Source: Odontocerum albicorne
Taxonomy: Eukaryota; Arthropoda; Insecta; Trichoptera; Odontoceridae
Assembly (NCBI GenBank): GCA_949825065.1
Contig: OX463838.1
Span: 5,496,251-5,560,250, forward strand
Direction of reading: 5' to 3'
DNA: 64,000 bases
Shown: positions 10,571-20,689 of the stretch, piece after piece
How positions within the stretch are numbered: position 1 is the first letter of the stretch
How the letters are laid out: each line of letters starts with the position of its first letter
Position numbers and translations under genes: made by a program
The notes under the pieces: model-generated
What the model saw: the letters and a program-made list of their open reading frames with translations, nothing else
What the model was told of the DNA's origin: nothing
Databases searched by the model: none

Positions 10571-11110
10571 TTCTGAAAATTATCTCCTCTCATACAAGAA
10601 GCAAAAAATACACATTATATATTCACATTACATTACCAAGGTATAAAATAATTCTTTTCTGGTATGAGAACAAGTGTTTTTTTCAAGATTGATGTGTTTC
10701 ATAATTCACCTCTCAGTAACGTTCTGCATTACTATGTAAACAAGCTTGAATGATTACTTCTCGTCTCTTTAGTTCTCGTTTCCTTTCATTTCAGTTCTCA
10801 TAAAGATATTAAGGATTTTCTCCGAAATACCTGCCTATTTCTGGAATTATTAAATTGAAAGTGAAATGTTCCACATCGAATGTATTATTTTACTTGTGAT
10901 GTTGTCTACGTTGGTATGTTTGAATAAAATATTTTCTTTGTGCTCTGAAGATTCAATATTTAGTGATATTTTTAAACGTTTTGCGTGTCACGTAATAATA
11001 ACAACAAGATACTGTAGAGGATTTTAGCATGCTTTGTAGTTAAAATAGACTTAATAGTTTGAAGTATCTTGTTTCAATGAAATAAATGTGAGATCTTAAA
11101 TTATATTATA
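10571..11110. other. Unassigned AT-rich sequence
   Basis: Nothing recognisable before the TA dinucleotide at 11109-11110 that flanks the next transposon. Confidence 0.4.
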
Positions 11111-12392
11111 CAGGTTCTTTCAAAAGAGACGCTCAACATTTATTAGGTTATAGCGGCATTGTCGTTAAAGAAACATCTGTCAAATTTATTATGTACTGTT
11201 AAGTAGTGTATGGCAAATCACCATGGAAGGTTATAGCGTTTAATAACGTGTGCAAATCATCAAATTTTATTTTCAAAATCAGTGCTCCGTTCGAGATATG
11301 TTCAGTGGATTACGTGATTTTTATCCTCGCCACAACCGTCCTGCCGAGTCGACTATTCGACGTTTGGTGGCCAAACTCAAGTCAACCGGATTGATAAATA
11401 ATCAGCCAACACTTGTATGTCACCAAAACGCAAGGTCTGCTGAAAACATCGCTGATGTGCGTGAGAGTGTACGGGAAAACCCGAGGCAGTCAATTTCTCG
11501 TCGTTCACAAGAACTTGGCCTTTCTGCGACTTCAACTTGGCGAATTTTGCGTCGGGAATTAGATTTGCTCCCGTATAAAATCCAATTAACCCAGAAACTT
11601 AAGGCAAATGACCATAGACAACGTCGTGTGTTCGCTGATTGGGCTCTGGAGCAGTTGGAAGTTGACCCAAATTTCACCAAAAAAATCATCTTTAGCGACG
11701 AGGCCCATTTTTGGATGAATGGATGTGTGGACAAGCAAAATTTTTGGATTTGGGACGATATCAATCCACACGAGATACACCAGCACCAAATGCATCCCGA
11801 AAAAGCTACTATTTGGTGCGGATTTTGGTCTGTCGGAATCATCGGTCCGTACTTCTTCTAAAATGAAACTGGCATTGCCATAACCGTCAACGGTGAGCGC
11901 TACAGATCGATGATAAGCAACTTTTTGTGGCATAATCTGGATGATATGGATACCGACAACATGTGGTTCCAACAGGATGGCGCTACAGCACATGCCACGA
12001 TGGACATTCTGCACGAGCGATTTGAGGGTATGGTTATCACGCGCGGCGGGGACGTGAACTGTCCACCGAGGTCGTGCGATTTTACGCCTATAGACTTTTT
12101 CCTTTGGGGCTATCTCAAATTACAGGTCTATGCGTATAAACTGCAAACAATTGATGCCCGCAAAGTCAACATAACGAACGCCATGTAGCAAATTCAGCCA
12201 AATCGAAATCGAAAATTAGACCTCCCGAATACGTGCCACCAAGCAAAGCCGTAGCGGGCATTTGAATGATGTTATATTTCATACTTAATGCCATAAAATA
12301 TTCTTTCAAACAAAAAATAATTGAGAGGATATCTTGCACACAACTTGTTTCATTTACATTTAAAAATTGAGCTTCCTTATTGAAAGACCCTT
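11111..12392 (+). mobile_element. Tc1/mariner-superfamily transposon, nearly full length
   Basis: The element is bounded by TA at 11109-11110 and TA at 12393-12394, the duplication expected for this superfamily. The ends are imperfect inverted repeats: CAGGTTCTTTCAAAAGAGAC on the left and, reading inward on the other strand, AAGGGTCTTTCAATAAGGAA on the right. Total length is about 1.28 kb, normal for a single-gene member. It contains one transposase gene on the plus strand, now broken. The same terminal motif is found in the deletion derivative at 43504-44067, so that element is a relative. Confidence 0.85.
11247..12188 (+). pseudogene. Tc1/mariner-superfamily (IS630-like) transposase, interrupted
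   Basis: One frame runs from about 11247 to 12188, broken by a single TAA at 11859-11861 in what was probably a GAA codon after GIIGPYFF. The N-terminal half (NRPAESTIRRLVAKLKSTG, then SRRSQELGLSATSTWRILRR) is a helix-turn-helix DNA-binding region like that of DUF4817-type insect transposases. The catalytic core shows IIFSDEAHFWMNG (first Asp, residue 150 counted from the GTG at 11250), WFQQDGATAH (second Asp) and SCDFTPIDFFLWGY (third Asp, 39 positions after the second). From memory, relatives have three more residues in that last interval, so a small deletion is likely. The start codon region is frameshifted and preceded by a stop. The product would have cut and pasted the element; this copy cannot. 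Confidence 0.85.
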
Positions 12393-12981
12393 TACAACAT
12401 TTTATACATATATTTATGAAACAAAATAAGCCAAAAAAGCTTTGTTCAATTAATTTTATTCTTATGGCAGGTATGTTGAAGAGCGTGGTCGGAAAAATAT
12501 TTTGTCTTCGGCTCCAGTTATCAAACCTTCGATGTTATACAAACGGGTAAAGGTAATTAACTCACAGTTTGCTATCGAATGTATTTAAAACAATACCGCA
12601 CGTATAGACTCGTATACATATTGTTTGACAAGTATACCAAACGAATGAAAAATTTAACTGTATACCAAACGAACGAACCTGCTTTTGTATTTTTTTTCTA
12701 TACTTTGTAGACATTTGCAATCGAACTCTTATCCTCCGAGTGGAAGACAAGATTAAATTAGAAGAAGCAGTCATCGTGAAAGGAATGATTTCATCGTTTC
12801 TTCAAGTCCCTTAGTGGGATATGTCCATTATATCTTCGAATTTATTTCTGAGATAGGTATTTTGTGAGTGTTTTTGCCATTGCTGGTTCTGTGGCATGAA
12901 AACTTCTGTGTCTGTAAGATATGTAGGTGGTGTTTTCAGTTTTAAAACGCTCTTAAAAAATAATTAATTTATAGAGGTGGG
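12393..12981. other. Unassigned AT-rich sequence
   Basis: The phrase TATACCAAACGAA occurs twice around 12632-12675 and reappears at 13013. No element or gene is recognised. Confidence 0.35.
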
Positions 12982-13470
12982 ATGGATGAAGTTGAGATCA
13001 ATGACGGGAAAGTATACCAAACGATTGTCAGACCCGCACTTCTCTATGGCTTCGAATGCTGGACGATGTATAACTCTTACTCTAGGCAACTGGAAATTGC
13101 TGCAATGCGCATGCTAAGATGGTCAGCTGGTGTGTCCCTAAGATACAAAATAAAAAGCTCACGCATTTGTGGAAGCCTAGGTGTTACAGACATCAACAGC
13201 AAGTTGGAGGAGAGGCGATTGAGATGGTGTGGGCACGTTGGACGCAAAGCACCCGATCACATTGTGAACCAGGCAATCTCCATGGATCTTCCTCGAATAA
13301 CAACCAGAGGAAGACCAAATAATTCATGGGTGGTGCAAAAAGATAACCTGATGCAGAGACACGGCCTGGGAGACGTAGTCCGGGACAGAAGAGCATACAG
13401 CCTGAGGACGAGGAGAGCTGACCCCAGCAGTCTTCGCAGACAGTGAGTTGGGATGAAGCCAGGGAGAAGA
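12982..13470 (+). pseudogene. LINE polyprotein C-terminal fragment (RT thumb to tail)
   Basis: The frame gives KVYQTIVRPALLYGFECW, then EIAAMRMLRWSAGVSLR, GSLGVTDINSKLEERRLRWC followed by GHV, and NQAISMDLP...RGRP. This is the C-terminal region of a non-LTR retrotransposon reverse transcriptase. It stops at TGA (13444-13446), but a +1 shift just before it restores WDEAREKKK, the usual end of such proteins, so a frameshift has removed the last residues. Everything upstream of the thumb is missing, the normal result of 5' truncation. It is a different lineage from the relics at 1.5 and 14.5 kb. Confidence 0.75.
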
Positions 13471-13765
13471 AGAAGGTATTTAAAAAAAATGATTATCTAT
13501 ATGTGCACGTTCACTACGCTCCACCAAAAGCCTCATGTGTTACTTTCATACAGGAGAAGATCTATCAACGGAAGGTTTCTTTGTAGTTTGTCTTTCCTTG
13601 ATAAGTTTTCTGCGGTATTCTTACCAAATGAGGGAACTACCTAATCTAAAGAATGCAGTCAACATCTGGTTTTTTATTTAGTAATATTTTGAACATCTCA
13701 ATAATAGTGGGTTAAATTCCCGAATAAGAGCTCTGAATTACCTTCCATTCTTACACTTCTTCCTA
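13471..13765 (+). repeat. Dispersed repeat with KPxVLLS frame, copy 2
   Basis: Bases 13520-13625 align with 3735-3830 (shared CATGTGTTACT, AGATCTAT, TTTGTA and AAGTTTTCTG). The plus frame reads KPHVLLSYRRRSINGRFLCS and continues to LDKFSAVFLPNEG before a stop at 13642. The family is not recognised. Confidence 0.4.
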
Positions 13766-14385
13766 AATCAATCAATCAATCAATCAATGGCACAACAGCC
13801 AATTGTGGGCCCCGGCCTCCTCCAGCAGTCGTCGCCATTCCCTCCTATCCTGGGATGCATTCCTCCAGCCCCTGATGCCAATCACGCTTGTATCACTCTG
13901 CACCCCATCCATCCACCTGAGCTTTGGTCTACCCACGCAACGTCTTCCTTGGGGCTTGGAAAATAGTAGCTTGTTAGGCATTCTCTCTTCTCCTATTCTT
14001 GCTACATGCCCTACCCAACGTAGCCTTCCAATTTTGATGTATTTTATAATGTTAGGCTCTTTGTATATGCGGTATAACTCCTCAATATATCTCACTCTCC
14101 AAGATCCATTTTCCTGTATGGGTCCGAATATTTTTCTGAGTATTTTCCTTCCAAATATTAGAAGGGAAGATTCGTCCTTCTTACTCAATATCCAGCATTC
14201 AGACCCATATATGAGGACAGGTCGTAACAGTGTCTTGTAAATGGTAAGTTTTGTTTTTCTGGACAACAACCGAGATATAAGGTGTTTTCTCAGACCAAAT
14301 AAGCATCTATTTGCCATGAATATTCGACGTTTAATCTCGATAGATGCATCATTAACACTTGTCACTATGGATACACACTTCTTCC
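13766..14385 (-). pseudogene. RTE-like LINE 3' end on the minus strand, with (TTGA)n tail
   Basis: The minus frame 14365-13784 encodes 193 residues without a stop: IEIKRRIFMANRCLFGLRKH, LTIYKTLLRPVLIYGSECW, GRKILRKIFGPIQENGSWR, GRLRWVGHVARIGEERMPNK, GRPKLRWMDGV and DRREWRRLLEEAGAHN. This is the C-terminal region of an endonuclease/reverse-transcriptase polyprotein common in insects. It ends a few bases before ATTGATTGATTGATTGATTG (complement of 13768-13789), a short-repeat tail typical of RTE-type LINEs. The 5' side is cut at about 14385. The preserved frame suggests recent insertion; no functional enzyme is left because the catalytic palm is absent. Confidence 0.8.
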
Positions 14386-14494
14386 TACTTAATTCAAACC
14401 ACTCACATATGAAGAAGTAATAAAGGTCTATTTTTAAGGCTTTTGATAGAAAAGTGTAAAAGGAAAAGTGAATACGAAATGTGGTGAGTAATGA

Positions 14495-15105
14495 ACAATT
14501 AGAGCAAGCTGAAGAATTCTGCTATTAAAGTTGTATTTTCTGTAATGATGCAAGTGTTCCAAGGGATATTGAATTGCGTGTAGTGATAGAAAACAAAGTC
14601 TATGGAGCACTTAGACATTTATACTCAAACCGGACAGTATCAAAAAATGCTAAGATGACAGACCACAACAGCACTTTAGTACCAACTTTCATGTATGGAA
14701 AGGGAACGTCGACGTGGAACAAAACTAAAAGAGCCGAATTTATGCTGTAGAAATGCGTTTACTTCAAAGTATACAAAGATTGCCTTTTTATAACCAAATA
14801 ATGAATAGGGATGCGTGTTAACTTAAGGCTGATGTGTTGAGCAAGATGAAAAGGCCCACTCTGAGATGGTTTGGGTATGTGGAACGATTAAATTAAAACT
14901 AACACAATAAATATACAATTCAAATATTATATGAGTAAAAGGCGTGATATAAGAAGACCAAGAAAAGTAAGGTAGGATTAAGTGTACGATATTTTGAAAG
15001 ATTAATGTAAAAAAGAAAAAAAAAACAGAAGAATCGTAGGAGCAGTTGAGAAAGTGTACGTATGTAGATGCAGCAAAAGATATGTGTTGAAATAAGAAAA
15101 TCTGA
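14495..15105 (+). pseudogene. Decayed LINE reverse transcriptase tail (relic 2, longest)
   Basis: The plus strand reads, with shifts and stops, ENKVYGALRHLYSNRTVSKN, VPTFMYG, AEFMLxEMRLLQSI, PTLRWFGYVER and finally the equivalent of RRSxxxxMxVDEAK. These blocks appear in the order expected for the C-terminal third of a LINE polyprotein of the same lineage as relic 1. The copy has many stops and is not functional. The minus frame at 14920-15114 is a shadow. Confidence 0.65.
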
Positions 15106-15271
15106 CGCTGTCACTTTTTTGCCTATCCTAATAGGGAAATGGCGTGACGTACTCGTACATAAAAGCAGTGTTCATAATATGATTTTTCTATAAATTTCAA
15201 AAATGTGTTCAAATCAAACGTCGAAAAACTGAAATGATCTTTAAGCACTATTGTTATAGATTAAGAATGAA

Positions 15272-15950
15272 GCAACCCTTCCTTCCTTGTGATGTGTAAC
15301 TAGTGCACATTGCTTCTAAAAACTTTAATATCTCTATAAATATAATAAATACTGGGTTCAAATTTTAGGTATTCCTCCATAATACATTTACACATTTAAA
15401 AAAAAAAATTTTTTTATCCACTTTGCACGGATTTCTCCTGTTATACAAAGAGTGAATGAAATTCCCTCTTTGTGTAACAGTGGGAATGAATGAAAATGAC
15501 ATTGAATGAAAGAAATAATATTACGAGCAATAATAATTAGCACTTATCAATCAAACGTGTGCCAGAGTGTGACGTAGGTATATTCATTCTAAAAAAACGC
15601 TATGGGTGAGAAGTGACGCTATTGACGTCTCATTCTCCCTCTACTTCGGTATATGCGAACGCAAAAAATAGAATTTCAGTTCGCTCGCTTCAGTAGCTCC
15701 AGGGCATTCGTCTTAGGTGGTCGCTTTGCCCGTTGTGAACGTCGGCCGATGTTTTTTTCATGTTTTCAGCAATTAAAGTTCAATTTTTATCACTTTTAAC
15801 TTCAAATTTAATTAATTTAAGCGGTTGGCTATGAATATTTTTATTTTTTCCGATTTTAAATCGCCCATTTTTTTTACACGTGTATTGATGCGTATTGAAT
15901 ACACAGCACCGGAACGCACGAATTGTTTAGCACACGAAGGGAAAAGTTAA
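15272..15950 (+). mobile_element. TTAA-flanked piggyBac-like miniature element, copy D, with internal insertion
   Basis: The left end reads GCAA (for TTAA) then CCCTTCCTTCCTTGTG; the right end reads CACACGAAGGGAAAAG then TTAA at 15947-15950. Between about 15395 and 15500 there is ~105 bp absent from other copies, containing CACTTTGCACGGATTT and an inverted pair CTGTTATACAAAGAG / CTCTTTGTGTAACAG. A related sequence lies on the other strand at about 19258-19305. The rest follows the family order. Confidence 0.8.
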
Positions 15951-15967
15951 AAGAAAAGTAAGTATAT

Positions 15968-16083
15968 GAATGGTTGAATTAAATTCAAGTATGCAGTTTC
16001 GTTCTATATGTCATATATAATGAAACTGCATACTTAGTTTTTTTTTTGTTTGGTACTTAGTGCCTATTTTAATTCAACCATTC
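15968..16083. repeat. Foldback inverted repeat
   Basis: GAATGGTTGAATTAAA at the left is the exact reverse complement of TTTAATTCAACCATTC at the right, and inside it AAGTATGCAGTTTC pairs exactly with GAAACTGCATACTT. The two stems are continuous on the left arm and separated by a ~30-base T-rich insert on the right arm. The structure would form a long hairpin. It may be a tiny foldback transposon or the folded product of a template switch. Confidence 0.75.
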
Positions 16084-16587
16084 TTATGTTGAAATGAAAT
16101 ATTATTTTTATCTCATTTTAACAGATTTAGATACTGTGTTACAGTGGAATCTGTTCATCCGTTTTGACCTTCTTTATGTAAACAAAAATACGTATATCCA
16201 ATGAAATAAACATATTAATCAAAGTCTTTTCTTTTACTTACAAGAATATCCTTTTCTTTTTCTCATATATGATATAAATACAATACATAAGTAACAGAAA
16301 ACAAATCTTGAGGTATTGTTGTATGTCAGTCAGGAAAATAGTTTCGATAGAAAAAAAAGCCTTCACGCGAGATGAATTTTCGGAGAGGGTTGGAGATAAA
16401 TTGATCCATCTATCCCATCTGACACGAACACTTTTGCTGAGATTTCACCATTTCTTATGATTTTTTAGAAACCTCAAACACATAACTCAAAATTTAGATT
16501 TTTTTTTATTTGATACGTGCCGACTACATCTTTACAGATTTCTCTGATTTTTTACGTTTCCATACTTCAAAATATAATTAACTTTTT
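16084..16587. other. Unassigned AT-rich sequence
   Basis: No recognisable feature in this interval. Confidence 0.4.
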
Positions 16588-16839
16588 TTAACCCTTCCTT
16601 CCCTGTGATATGTAACTTGTATACATTGATTAAGCGCGTTAGAAAGCACTCATCAACATACTTAAGTGACTGAATATATATGTAACATACGTTTGTGTGT
16701 AAATACTCGTTTGGATACATATGCATTATTTTTTACTTTATATAATTTAAAAAAAAAAAAAAAAATTCCCTGTAATTTTTCTTCTTTTTCAATGTCTTGT
16801 ATTTTTCAATGTAATTGGGCTAAGCCTGTTTTGAAAAAA

Positions 16840-16874
<35 letters not shown>

Positions 16875-17409
16875 ATACATTGCTTCTAAAAACTTAAATA
16901 TATCTATAAATATAATAAATACTGGGTTCAGATTTTAGGTATTCCTCCGAAATACATTTACGCATTGAATGAAAAATAATATTCATGATAATTAGCACTT
17001 ATCGGCCACGTCAGATATATATTGTGAAAATCGGGAATAAATTCACCAATACAATCAAACGTGTACCAGTGTGTGACATAGGTGTATTTATTTAAAAAAA
17101 ACGCTATGGGTGAGAAAATGATGCTATTAACGTCTCACTCTCACTTTACTTCGGTAAATGGGAACGCAAGAAATAGACTTTCAGTTCGCTCGCTTCAGTA
17201 GCTCTCGGGTATTCATTTGAGGTGGTCTCTTCGCCCATTTTGTGAACGTCGGCCGATATTTTTTTCATGTTTTCAGCAATTAAATTTCAATAATTATCAC
17301 TTTTGACAACAATTTAATTAATCTAAGCGATTGGCTATGAATATTCTTATTTTAAATCGCTCATTTTTACATGTGTATTGAATACACAGCACAGGAAGGG
17401 AAAGGTAAA
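16588..17409 (+). mobile_element. TTAA-flanked piggyBac-like miniature element, copy E, split by a LINE tail
   Basis: The left border TTAA-CCCTTCCTTCCCTGTG lies at 16588. After 33 bases the copy is interrupted at ATACATTG and resumes at the duplicated ATACATTG (16875-16882), then follows the family order to CACAGGAAGGGAAAGG at 17390-17405. The right flank is TAAA, one base from TTAA. Without the insertion the copy would be about 570 bp. Confidence 0.8.
16629..16874 (+). mobile_element. LINE 3' end inserted in copy E, (AAAT)n tail, 8-bp target duplication
   Basis: The insert is flanked by ATACATTG at 16621-16628 and 16875-16882. It ends with GGGCTAAGCCTGTTTTGAAA and a run of AAAT units, a common 3' terminus of insect LINEs. 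It carries no reverse transcriptase and is therefore a strongly 5'-truncated copy or a SINE sharing the tail. It is younger than the host element. Confidence 0.75.
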
Positions 17410-18084
17410 CCTCATTTTCCTTCGTCTTCCTGTCCTACGCCTTTCACTCACGTTTGCTCTATATATTTTTTATTAGATTTATTATATTTTTTGTTTATAA
17501 ATGATATATCGAAACTGCATCCAAATGCTCATCATTATCTGACTCAACCCATTATCCTTAAGTCTACATTCATTCTAAATCCCTTCCTTTCGTTTTCTGT
17601 CTGTCACTGTAAACTCATGTATTATTCGTATTTAGTGCATGCATACGAGTATCTACAACATTTTTCGGCTATTTTAATTGTTTTATACGTCCACGTTTCA
17701 CTCGTATACATCAAAGTTTGTACAAAAATACTCTTTTTGAACTATTCTTATCTGAAGAAATTGAGTCTGATTTAAGTATGATGCTTTCGTACCCCATTGA
17801 CCTTTTTCCCTATCGCTCCATGTCGTTCGACATCTCTCTTAAATATTCCATCACCTGAGAATATACTAACTGCTTATTTACTTAATATTACCATAAACTT
17901 AATACTTCTCAAAAACCAGAATTCCTCAACTGTTATTATATGGCATATTAATGAATAAAACAAATATTTGTTCTTTGATTTTTTCTTCATACTTAACATC
18001 ATGACAACCTCCTTGGCCTCTTTGGCAAGAACATAACTTCTACTTGAGAGTTTTCGGCTTCAGTTGTCTATGGAAGTCCAGAAA
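17410..18084. repeat. Diverged relative of the unclassified repeat at 10.1 kb
   Basis: Several blocks here, such as GCATACGAGTATCTACAACA and CACCTGAGAATATACTAAC, correspond in order to blocks of 10060-10570. The resemblance is weak and the borders are unclear. The 134-codon plus frame at 17371-17775 has no recognisable similarity and is probably fortuitous. Confidence 0.3.
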
Positions 18085-18464
18085 AAAGGTACTTGTTACA
18101 CACGCTAGATGCATGCCAAGTCTTGTACGCGGAAGTGGTAGGCAAGCGAAGAGTTGGTGGGTAGAGGAAGCGCTATAAGGGCAGTCTGCGAGACTCGCTT
18201 ACTTTGTGCGGGGCGCCTGAGGACTGGGAGCGGGTGGCTCAGGACCGTGAGGGTTGGAGAGCCGTATGCTCTTGGGTTGATGGCGTCTCAGCGGCTAGAC
18301 GTGTGAGAAACAGTCAACGCACTGTGAACATGCGTCAGCATGACCAAGCGACTCAGCAGAATCCACATATCTGTGACGTTTGCGGGAGGGAGTGCGCATC
18401 TAGGATCGGGCTGTTTTCTCACAGAAGATCACATAATCGACGTGGAAGAACCGTTCAAGATTGA
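18085..18464 (+). pseudogene. LINE polyprotein C-terminus with C2H2 zinc finger
   Basis: In the frame of 18204-18464, continued upstream through one TAG, the plus strand reads LYAEVVGKRRVGG, stop, RKRYKGSLRDSLTLCGAPED and WERVAQDREGWRAVC, ending HICDVCGRECASRIGLFSHR followed by RSH. The last part fits C-x2-C-x12-H-x3-H. A terminal C2H2 finger after an RxxWR block is characteristic of one group of arthropod non-LTR retrotransposon polyproteins. The reverse transcriptase proper is absent, so this is a 5'-truncated copy. It is not a host zinc-finger gene: there is one finger and the LINE block is fused upstream. Confidence 0.75.
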
Positions 18465-19639
18465 CGTTGGAGTTGCGAGAGGATCCTCGACTACGAGACC
18501 CGACAACGACGAGATGTGTGCGAGTGTTGTGGCTTTACGTGCAAAGTAGTATTCCAAATACATGCGATGAAGAACTTTGAGTTTATCTTCCTTAACGTCG
18601 GTTTTGTTACCCAAAGGCTGGATTTTTAGAGCTGTAATCTATATTGTCTACCAGTCACGTTTGTCAACACATGTCTACATTATTTTAAGACACCAATAAA
18701 GTTGTACAATCGATAGTCAGCGAGCTTCAATAATGTACGAGTATATACGAGTTTCTCCCTCTTTAGTATTTTTCGTGCTTACTCCAGTGGTTCCAAGCTG
18801 AAAGGTTCACTCAATAGGGCTGAAGACAATGTTGTCTCCTGACCATACTTTTCAGTATGTCTGAATCATCTATTAGGGTAAGTTGAAAGGTTTTCAATTA
18901 AATGGTAATTGTTATTCATTGAATGTTAATATTAAAACAAATTCTGTTTTGAAGTAGATGTTTTGCAAATTTAAATACAGTGTTTGAATACAAAATTATT
19001 TTCAAAGCATGATTTATTACATTTATTTATTGTTTATTATTAATTCATAACTCTTAATCCAAAGAATTACCCTCTGTTCTACATACCAACTAACAGGGCG
19101 AATATCGTGGCTAAACACTCAGCCACGGCTGATATAGAGATATTGAACCAACTGATTGTCACTGTTGATATACTATATTCTCAGAACCGCCTAACAGAAT
19201 GAGGAAAATCCTGGCTTATATTCTTCCTAATGAATAAGCTAACACTAGAAGCAGACCCTTTTTGTGTAACAGGATAAATCCGTGCAAAGTTGACAAAAAA
19301 ATTAACCACTGTTTAACTTAACAAGCTCTGAATGTATTGAGAAACATAAAAAAAACTAACTATTTAGCATTATTCGCTTAAAACATGAAATTAAAAGTGA
19401 AGATATGAAATAAAAAATTAGATATGCATTTAAAAAAATTTATTGCATCACAAAACTAATTATTAGAACAGGTAATTTAATTCACATTTTGTTCTAGAAA
19501 TCTTATTCAAATCTGTTTTATTTATATTATAAAACTAACACTGACGATGTCGTTTATTTTATTTATCATTAAAATATAATTAAAACTCAATAACGGTATC
19601 AAAAACGATGAATGAAATATATGTTTGACATTTATTTAC
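18465..19639. other. Unassigned; includes a short sequence shared with copy D's insertion
   Basis: At about 19258-19305, TTTGTGTAACAGGATAAATC and GTGCAAAGTTG match the reverse complement of the ~105-bp insertion in the element at 15272-15950. No genes or other repeats are recognised. Confidence 0.4.
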
Positions 19640-19681
19640 TTGCAGGTGTTTCGGTTCTTAATAACCGGATCCTCGTCAAAC
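19640..19681 (-). ncRNA. Hammerhead-like motif, possible Penelope-type relic
   Basis: The minus strand reads TTGACGAGG, then GGTT-loop-AACC, then GAAACACCTGC. This is the order of a hammerhead core (CUGANGA, stem II, GAAA, short stem III), with C3 changed to U and an imperfect cleavage triplet. The surrounding text resembles ends of Penelope-like elements. Speculative, and probably inactive if real. Confidence 0.25.
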
Positions 19682-19899
19682 CCCATGTGATTCGGTGTGA
19701 TATATTACCCCAAGGGATGTGATTTAGTGGTAAGGGATGAACAGACAAGTAGAGAGATATATTAAACTTTTATGATAGTGGAATACTTAGAGAGTTGGAA
19801 TTGAGAAAAAGGAGTGAACTGAATACAGATATATGATTTTGTCACCTTATTTTACAGAAATTATGAAATAAATTGTCAAATCTCTTTGGATTTTTTTTT

Positions 19900-20135
19900 G
19901 TCGAAAGGTCAATACATATTGGGCATCAAGCAAAGTAAAATAGTAAATTACGTAATGTACATTATACATAGTCAGATAATAAATGTCATAATAGACAACA
20001 AAGCCAAGTATTAATTAACATAATAAACATTAGGCAAAATAAGATAGTGAATGGCATAATGGACTTCAAGTAGTAAAGCAGTTAATGGGATAGTAGACTT
20101 TAAGTAATATGTATAAGGTAGTACATGATATCATC
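19900..20135. repeat. Degenerate ~36-40 bp minisatellite, left part
   Basis: Variants of AATGGCATAATGGACTTCAA and AAGTAAGGCAGT-like text repeat irregularly. The same pattern resumes after 20690, so the array was split by the LINE fragment between. Confidence 0.65.
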
Positions 20136-20689
20136 ATTATTATCATCATCATCAACCAGGGGCGATCCACACAATCGCTGGATGAAGGTCTCCCCAAGTT
20201 GGCTCCAAATACTCGTAGTTCGGTTTTTTTCTCGTTGATGCCATATGATGCTGCCATGCTTCTTGATTTCATATATCCAGCGTACCTTCGGTCTTCTTCT
20301 GGGCCTCTTTAGGCCTCTTGGGTACCTTCGGATTATTTCGGATGTCCATCGGGAGTCTGACATTCTGGCTACGTGTCCTGCCTATTGTCACTTCATTCTT
20401 TTGCACACCTTCATAACATCTCATACCTTTGTTATATTGCGAATCCAGTTGTTTCGTTTACGGTCACTTTTAATGTATCCCAACATGCATCTCTCCATGC
20501 CCTTTTGTGCAGTCTGAAGCGTTTCTATGTTCTTTACTGTGAGTGTCCATGTCTCGCAGTCATACGTAAGTACTGGGATAATACACTTCGCTTCAAGGAT
20601 ATTGGGATATTATTTTTGAATACGTTGTTCAAGCATTCAAATGAGCTCCATGCTAGTTTTGTCCATATCAAGGAAATCAATGTAGTTAA
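20136..20689 (-). pseudogene. LINE 3' fragment on the minus strand with (GATGAT)n tail
   Basis: On the minus strand the translation gives IIPVLTYDCETWTLT, TAQKGMERCMLGYIKSDRKR, AGHVARMSDSRWTSEIIRR, RRRPKVRWIYEIKKHG and SQLGETFIQRLCG. These are the thumb-to-tail blocks of an RTE-like endonuclease/reverse-transcriptase polyprotein. The 3' end is followed by a run complementary to ATCATCATTATTATCATCAT, matching short-repeat tails of that group. There is at least one stop (before DVMKVCKRMK) and a frameshift near 20300. It interrupts the minisatellite. Confidence 0.75.

Noticed and set aside
17371..17775. 134-codon plus frame as a gene
   Set aside because: No motif, no consistent start context, low-complexity AT-rich codons, and it overlaps a diverged repeat.
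18204..18464. A host zinc-finger gene
   Set aside because: Only one C2H2 finger is present, and it is fused to a non-LTR retrotransposon C-terminal block with an upstream in-frame stop.
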